This document shows, piece after piece, positions 59,594 to 64,000 of a stretch of DNA of 64,000 nucleotides. The notes beneath the pieces were generated by a model. The model was given only the letters and a program-made list of their open reading frames with translations. It did no database searches and was not told the DNA's origin. Each line of letters begins with the position of its first letter. The stretch's first letter is position 1. This DNA is from Williamsoniiplasma lucivorax ATCC 49196 (lineage in GTDB: Bacteria; Bacillota_I; Bacilli_A; Mycoplasmatales; Mycoplasmataceae): the NCBI RefSeq assembly GCF_000518285.1, contig NZ_JADH01000001.1:91839-155838 (forward strand). The letters are read 5' to 3'. Made by a program: the position numbers and the translations under genes.

Positions 59594-59884
59594 ATAAATA
59601 GAACAAAATTTTTTAATGGTGGCCACAATGGTGTTTGCGGACTTTGTGAGAAAAGAAAATGAGTAGGAGATTGTGCTATTTGTTGAAATGCAGAGTGGTG
59701 TATCGCTTGTTTTGAAAGAGTAGGCGCTAGTTGATATGAATACAAAAAGTGTATCTGCCACTATAAACGAGAAAATGATGAGTGAATAGACTACTCTGTT
59801 TGTGGAGAAACAGATGACGAGCCAAATGCTTGTTTGTGTAAATGTGACGAAAAACAAGACTATTGAATATGTGGTTATGACTAA
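59594..59884 (+). CDS. Cys-rich small protein, probable non-ATG start
   Basis: A 96-codon frame in which 16 or so Cys are arranged in CxxC-like pairs (VCGLCE, CAICW, WCIACF, KCICHY, CLCKC, WICGYD), as in zinc ribbons or treble-clef folds, and five Trp come from TGA. There is no ATG in the first half; AAGGAG at 59583-59588 lies 5 bases before an ATA (59594), which is the most likely start (ATT at 59591 is the alternative). Standard gene finders would miss it. It lies between the Dam gene and the pentapeptide-like gene. Function unknown; nucleic-acid or protein binding is plausible. Confidence 0.5.
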
Positions 59885-59903
59885 AAAAGGGATAAATAAA
59901 AAT

Positions 59904-60236
59904 ATGAATAAAACAAAACTGAAACCAAAAAAAGATGTTAAATCTAATGAAAATAATTTTCATCAAAACGTAAATATTGAAGACAGATTTTTTAAATCAA
60001 TTTGTTTTGAAAAGCAAATAAAAATGAACCAAATTAAATTTATTAATTGTAAATTTGAACAAGTTGTTTTTGATTCAACATTTTCTAGCTGTTTGTTTGT
60101 TAATTGTCTTTTTAAAGAATGCAAACTAAGAAAAGATTCAATTTGGTTAAGGTGCCATTTTGATAAAAAAACAAGATGAATCAATGTGATTAATGAAGCT
60201 GGACTCTTCAAAAGAAATTATTTTGAAAAAGGATAA
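59904..60236 (+). CDS. Pentapeptide-like repeat protein
   Basis: A 110-residue protein; after a Lys/Asn-rich start of about 25 residues it has F/C-containing five-residue spacing (FINCKFEQVVFDSTFSSCLFVNCLFKECKLRK), the pattern of a pentapeptide-repeat right-handed beta helix with Cys in the helix interior. One TGA-Trp near the end extends it to TAA 60234-60236. AAAGGGAT precedes the ATG at 59904. Function unknown; related repeat proteins follow at 60368 and 61377. Confidence 0.55.
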
Positions 60237-60240
60237 AACA

Positions 60241-60366
60241 ATGAAAGACAAAAACAATTTAGTAGAAATTATAACAAAAGAACAAGCCCGAGAAATCAAG
60301 CAAAGATTAGAAAATGGAGAGTTTGAATTAGAAGCTAATTCAGACAACGAATTGGAGATGGAGTAG
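60241..60366 (+). CDS. Small 41-residue protein sharing a segment with the pentapeptide protein
   Basis: AAAGGA is placed well before the ATG. The protein contains TKEQAREIKQRLENGEF, identical to the C-terminus of the pentapeptide protein at 61377, and ends in an acidic tail. The shared DNA is 53 bases identical. It probably arose by partial duplication and may be expressed as a small adaptor or be neutral. Confidence 0.5.
   Translation: MKDKNNLVEIITKEQAREIKQRLENGEFELEANSDNELEME
60272..60324 (+). repeat. 53-base exact direct repeat, copy 1
   Basis: Identical to 61657-61709. It encodes TKEQAREIKQRLENGEF in both genes. The perfect identity of DNA suggests a recent duplication or gene conversion inside the element. 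Confidence 0.85.
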
Positions 60367-60367
60367 T

Positions 60368-60769
60368 ATGAAAAAATTAATTAAAGCACTAACAGGTGTT
60401 GGAGTTAGCGATCAAAAACTAAAAGAATATTTAAAAAAGAATCGTTTAGATTTAAGAGATGTAAATTTAAAATGTGCAGATTTAAGGGGAGTGAATTTAC
60501 TTCAAGCAAATTTAAGTAAAGCAGATTTAAGACACACAGATTTAAAAGTTAATCAAGATTTTAAAAGCAACGTGCTATCTTGCGACAATTGTTTAGCAGA
60601 AGGCATTTTATACACTTGTGATAAGTGTGTTGATAACTTTTGTGAAGATTGTTTAACTCAAACTTATACACTTTGTGAGTTAGAAATTGGCGAATATTGT
60701 GATTTAGGTGAATGTGAGAACGAGCACGAAAAAAATGACAGGATATTATGTAATAAGTGTTATTTATAG
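60368..60769 (+). CDS. Pentapeptide-repeat and Cys-rich zinc-binding protein
   Basis: A 133-residue protein in two parts. Residues 1-60 show MKKLIKALTGVGVSDQKLK followed by three or four pentapeptides (ADLRGVNLLQANLSKADLRH). Residues 70-133 have about 12 Cys in CDNC, CDKC, CEDC and CNKC pairs, likely two zinc sites. The N-terminal 45 residues are clearly related to the protein at 61377. GGAG precedes the ATG. Fusion of a beta-helix scaffold with zinc clusters is uncommon. Function unknown. Confidence 0.65.
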   Translation: MKKLIKALTGVGVSDQKLKEYLKKNRLDLRDVNLKCADLRGVNLLQANLSKADLRHTDLKVNQDFKSNVLSCDNCLAEGILYTCDKCVDNFCEDCLTQTYTLCELEIGEYCDLGECENEHEKNDRILCNKCYL

Positions 60770-60781
60770 AAAGGAATAAAA

Positions 60782-61042
60782 ATGAAAAAATTTTGAAAAA
60801 TTAAAAAACATGAAAATATATGTTTCCCAACAACAATGGAAAATTTGTTTTGAAAATGCAATTGTGATTCACCAAAATACAATAAAGTGGAGATTTCAAC
60901 AAATGAAGACCATCATTATAAAATTCATTCAGAATGTGAGAAGTGCTTTAATTCACTGTTTTGAACATTAAATAACCATAAATCATTAACTTCTGAAAGT
61001 TGAATTACAAAAAATAAAAAATGAAAGTTAAATAGGAGATAA
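60782..61042 (+). CDS. Small Cys-containing protein
   Basis: The 86-residue protein starts with AAAGGAA before ATG and contains five TGA-Trp codons. Cys 14, a CNC pair at 26-28 and CEKC at 52-55 may hold zinc. It ends LNRR with the ribosome site of the next gene (AGGAGAT) lying inside its last codons. It has a frameshifted relative at 61715-61986 that shares the ICFPTT motif and length. Confidence 0.55.
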
Positions 61043-61049
61043 ATAAAAA

Positions 61050-61355
61050 ATGAACCAAGACCAACAAAATATTTTATTAAAAAAGTTAGAAGAAGCAGAT
61101 AAATTAGTTTTTGAAGCAAAACGTTTGATAAAAGAATTGCCAAATTGCAATGAAATTAAAAAAAGCATTTTTGGTAAAAACTTGTGGTTAAGTTATGAAT
61201 ATTTAGAAAATTCAATTATTGATTTAATTACAGAGATGAAACAACCAAGAATATTAACATATAAAGATATGATGGATTCTCTTGAAGATGCAAAAAAAAC
61301 AATTTTAAATGATCCAGGAATGGTTAGTGCTTTAAAAAGATTGGCCAATAAATAA
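61050..61355 (+). CDS. Hypothetical helical protein
   Basis: The 101-residue protein is largely helical, rich in Lys, Glu and Leu, beginning MNQDQQNILLKKLEEADKLV with heptad-like spacing (possible coiled coil). There is no TGA. AGGAGAT precedes the ATG. No family recognised; it belongs to the small-gene run of the mobile element. Confidence 0.6.
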   Translation: MNQDQQNILLKKLEEADKLVFEAKRLIKELPNCNEIKKSIFGKNLWLSYEYLENSIIDLITEMKQPRILTYKDMMDSLEDAKKTILNDPGMVSALKRLANK

Positions 61356-61376
61356 TTATTAAAAGGAGATAAAAAA

Positions 61377-61715
61377 ATGAAAAATTTAATTAAAAAACTA
61401 ACAGGATTAGAAGTTAGCGATCAAGAAATTAAACAATATTTAGAAAATAATCGTTTAGATTTATCAGAAACAAATTTAAAAGAAGCAAATTTATCAAGAG
61501 CAAATTTAATGGGAGCAAATTTAAGTGAAGCAAGTTTATATAAAGCTGATTTAAGAAACGCAGATTTATGATATGCAGATTTATGATATGCAGATTTAAG
61601 AAGAGCAGATTTAACACATGCAGATTTAAGGGACGCCAATTTAAATGAAATTAAATTAACAAAAGAACAAGCCCGAGAAATCAAGCAAAGATTAGAAAAT
61701 GGAGAGTTTAACTAA
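61377..61715 (+). CDS. Pentapeptide-repeat protein
   Basis: The 112-residue protein: a 25-residue head (MKNLIKKLTGLEVSDQEIKQ), then about 12 pentapeptides of the A(D/N)LxX form (ANLSRANLMGANLSEASLYK...), and a helical tail TKEQAREIKQRLENGEFN. Two repeats use TGA as Trp (LWYADLWYADL). This is a right-handed beta helix such as in MfpA/Qnr-like DNA-gyrase-protecting proteins, but the short length and the added tail differ. AAGGAGAT precedes the ATG. The stop overlaps the next frame by one base. Confidence 0.75.
61657..61709 (+). repeat. 53-base exact direct repeat, copy 2
   Basis: Identical to 60272-60324; codes for the C-terminal helix of the pentapeptide protein. Confidence 0.85.
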
Positions 61716-61986
61716 TGAAACTTCAATGTTGAAAAATAAAAAGGATGAAACCATATGTTTTCCAACAACACTGAAAAAATTCTTTTTGTGAGAACGCAAA
61801 ATCTATATATTGATAGAAAGAAATATAAATCCAATTATCTTTGAGGTAAGTTACGATCTACAAACACTCAAAAATATATTTAATAAATCTCTTAATTGAG
61901 AATTTGATTATATTAGAAATTGTTGATCCAGTTATTTTTATGAAACAGATTCAATTTTTGAGATCTATGAAAGAGAGTTATTATAA
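61715..61986 (+). pseudogene. Decayed, frameshifted relative of the gene at 60782
   Basis: The ATG at 61715 (overlapping the previous stop) opens MKLQCWKIKR, similar to MKKFWKIKK of the gene at 60782. The similarity then moves to another frame: ATG 61726 reads ...ETICFPTTLKKFF, matching ENICFPTTMENLF, and later CENAKS returns to the first frame. Small insertions or deletions have thus broken the copy. The second frame (61726-61986, 86 codons) is still open and could be expressed. Confidence 0.45.
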
Positions 61987-61987
61987 T

Positions 61988-63556
61988 ATGCAACAAAATC
62001 AAGAAACACCTGTGTTATTAGATATTCGTTCTGTTTCAAATTTAATCCCCAAACCAAGCACTAAAGCAAGATGGTATCAATCAGGTAAATATTTAAAATA
62101 TATTGCTCGTGAAGAAGCCACACAAGGAATCAGTTTTACTAATGAAGAAATTATTTTATTAGGTAAAGCCAAAAAAGAAGCAAATAAAAAATATCAAGAG
62201 CTTTTTTTACATCATGAATTATTAGAACAATCTAACTCAATTTCTAAAGAACAATGCGAAACACTAAAAGCAACGGCTTATAAAGATTATTATTCAACAT
62301 TAAATCAAATAACTTCAACAAAAGAATTTCACACAGGGGTTTTTGATTTAAATGGTGAATTGACCAAAAAACAATTGTATGCTAAAGAAAAATCATTTAA
62401 TAAAATTAAAGATGAACAATTAGTATGATCTGGTGTCCTTTCGTTTTCTAAGGAATTTATGGATGAACATCAAATCCATTCAGGTGAAGATTTCCAAAAA
62501 ATTATCAGTAAAAACCTAAAGGAATTTATGGCATTAAATGGGTTTAATCATAAAAATTTAGAAACGGTGTTTTCTTTTCACAAAAATACTGACAATACAC
62601 ATTTTCATTTTGCTTTTTTTGAAAAATATCCAACAAAATATAACAAGCAAACTCAACAAGCAGAATACAGAAAAGAGTATATGTTAAATAAAGATAGCTT
62701 ACGTAATTTTGAAAATTCTATTGCTTTTGATATTCAAAACCAACATGTAAATTATGATGATATATTCCAATCAAGAGATGATTTGAGAAATTCATTTAAA
62801 ACAACACACCACAATAACAAAGAGATTTTACAAGATTTGATTCATTCATTACCTGCAATTGATAAAAAATTATTTAAGAGATTAAAAATTTTGAAACAGG
62901 TAAAACTTAACAATCCAGAAGTTTCTTTTGGGAACAAAAAAATTAGTAGTAAACTTCGAACTGACTTATATAATATATCTGATTTTTATTTAAAAAATAA
63001 TCCTGAAACTCAAGAAAAATATGCTATGTTTTTACGAGCTTGTGAAAAAAATAGTGAATTAGAATTAGAATTGTTTTGAAATGGTTATTCAAAATCAAGC
63101 AATGTTATAGATGAGTTGAAAGGTTTAACTTTTGAAGAAATCAAAAAAAGAACAAAATTATCAAATGACGAATTAATTTGAGATGCTAAATTTGATTTAT
63201 CAAATCCTATTGAATATTTAAAATTCAAAAGACATGATTTTTATTTTAGAAATATTTTATCAAAAAATGAAGACAATGAATTTGAAGGAGTTATTCCCTC
63301 AATTGCCAATGCTCTTTTAGAAGATATTGACGAAATATCAATTCCTAAAGAAAATAATTCTAGTTCTAAATTAAATAGATTTATTTCAAATAATTACAAT
63401 AATTCATTTGACTATGAAAAATGAAAACAAAACCAATTGAATTACGTTGTTAATAAAGCTTTAGATAAAGCAAAGGCTGATGCTCAATATACTGCCAATC
63501 GATTGCAAATGCTAATTGATCAAAACAAACAAAAACAGCTTACACATTTTAAATAA
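61988..63556 (+). CDS. MobL-type relaxase
   Basis: The 522-residue protein resembles MobL mobilisation relaxases of Firmicutes: an N-terminal KARWYQSGKYLKYIAREEAT segment, a central THFHFAFFEKYP with HxH at His 205 and 207 (metal site), SGVLSFSKEFMDEHQIHSGEDFQK and a long helical C-terminus. It would nick an origin of transfer and move the element by means of another element's transfer apparatus. Several TGA-Trp codons are present. The ATG at 61988 follows a weak AGAGAG site; an in-frame ATG at 61904 would overlap the preceding frame. No type IV secretion genes are in the window. Confidence 0.8.
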
Positions 63557-63572
63557 ACTAATAGGAGAATTT

Positions 63573-63866
63573 ATGAAATTTGAACAAATTACATTAATTA
63601 TAGGTTTGGTCCTTTTGTTTATTTATTTGATAGGAACAACAACTTATTTTCACCTAATTATAAGAAAAAAAATAAAAAAATTAGATAAAGAATCAGACTT
63701 TAATGAAAATGAATTAAGAAGCGATCTAGAAAAAAGAAAAATTTTAAACAATAATACAAACAAAATTTTTAAATATTGCTTAATATTGATGTGTTTAATC
63801 ATATTAATTTCAATAATTATTCTTTGTATTTTATTTAATCCTTTAATAAAATCTGCTTTGTTTTAA
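63573..63866 (+). CDS. Hypothetical membrane protein with two helices
   Basis: The 97-residue product begins with a hydrophobic helix (LIIGLVLLFIYLIG), a charged middle (RKKIKKLDKESDFNENELRSDLEKRK) and a second helix (LILMCLIILISIIILC). AGGAGA precedes the ATG. It follows the relaxase gene by 16 bases, so may be part of the same unit. It overlaps the end of the opposite-strand gene by 24 bases. Confidence 0.6.
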   Translation: MKFEQITLIIGLVLLFIYLIGTTTYFHLIIRKKIKKLDKESDFNENELRSDLEKRKILNNNTNKIFKYCLILMCLIILISIIILCILFNPLIKSALF

Positions 63867-64000
63867 TGTTTGACCTATATGCCAATTTCAAACCATAAAT
63901 CCGGTTATATGAATAAAAAATAGTGAAACAATAACTATAGTAAATAATTGACCAACAATCCCCAGAATTAAATTATAAATTTCCAAAACCAAATTGTTGT
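63843..64000 (-). CDS. C-terminal end of a membrane protein (5' end outside window)
   Basis: The - strand frame is open from the right edge to a TAA at 63843-63845. It encodes a hydrophobic helix (LILGIVGQLFTIVIVSLFFI) and a short tail with one TGA-Trp. It overlaps the convergent + strand gene by 24 bases. Confidence 0.5.

Noticed and set aside
60200..61715. CRISPR array in the repetitive part of the mobile element
   Set aside because: The short repeated units code for pentapeptides in frame (15-base periodicity), and the 53-base repeat occurs only twice; no spacers or cas genes exist.
61904..61987. Upstream start (61904) for the relaxase
   Set aside because: It would add residues overlapping the preceding frame, has no ribosome site, and the MobL-like sequence begins after the ATG at 61988.

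Overview
This window comes from a low-GC wall-less bacterium of the class Mollicutes that reads UGA as tryptophan. Nearly every long gene (cdsA, polC, ileS, nrdJ, pheT and others) is interrupted by in-frame TGA codons where the family expects Trp, and the only tRNA visible is a tRNA-Trp with anticodon UCA. Gene content (mraZ-rsmH-ftsA-ftsZ-sepF, gapN, a P80/P60/HinT operon, a dimeric dUTPase, sufS-sufU, no cell-wall genes) fits the Spiroplasma/Entomoplasma/Mesoplasma branch. This placement is inference; no 16S comparison could be run.

Layout. 1-6.6 kb, + strand: end of a membrane protein, cdsA, polC and deoC. 6.6-32.3 kb, - strand: deoD and a phosphosugar mutase (with deoC, a nucleoside-salvage set), comEB, a rhomboid-like protein, rluD, lspA, ileS, an ABC exporter (two permeases and an ATPase) with an alpha/beta hydrolase, a B12-type ribonucleotide reductase, the division cluster sepF-ftsZ-ftsA-rsmH-mraZ, then rpmF, yceD, pheT, pheS and a hypothetical gene. 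32.9-38.0 kb, - strand: one rRNA operon (promoter, 16S, 23S, 5S, terminator) with no tRNA in its spacers. 38.6-48.0 kb, - strand: gapN, a SpoU methyltransferase, dUTPase, a TauE-type permease, and hinT with two large lipoproteins. 48.1-51.8 kb, + strand: sufS, sufU, 5-formyltetrahydrofolate cyclo-ligase, pgi. 51.8-57.6 kb: yhaM, coaX and poorly conserved secreted or membrane proteins, including a tandem paralog pair.

From 57.6 kb to the end the window looks like accessory DNA. It begins with a roughly 400-nt highly structured, comparatively GC-rich non-coding RNA just upstream of tRNA-Trp(UCA). Then come a methyltransferase fragment, a Dam-family DNA methyltransferase, a run of small Cys-rich and pentapeptide-repeat proteins that share duplicated segments, and a MobL-type relaxase. 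This looks like an integrative mobilizable element lying next to a tRNA gene, with its right end outside the window.

Genes are packed tightly. In many pairs the stop and start share one base (TAATG). UGA is not a stop in this code, so the common ATGA overlap is unavailable, and TAATG seems to take its place in the ABC exporter, the P80/P60/HinT operon, sufS-sufU, rluD-rhomboid and the accessory region.

The most unusual items are the large structured RNA beside the tRNA, the rhomboid protein with Met exactly where the catalytic His should be, the adenosylcobalamin-type ribonucleotide reductase, and the Cys-rich/pentapeptide cluster of the mobile element, one member of which seems to start at a non-ATG codon.
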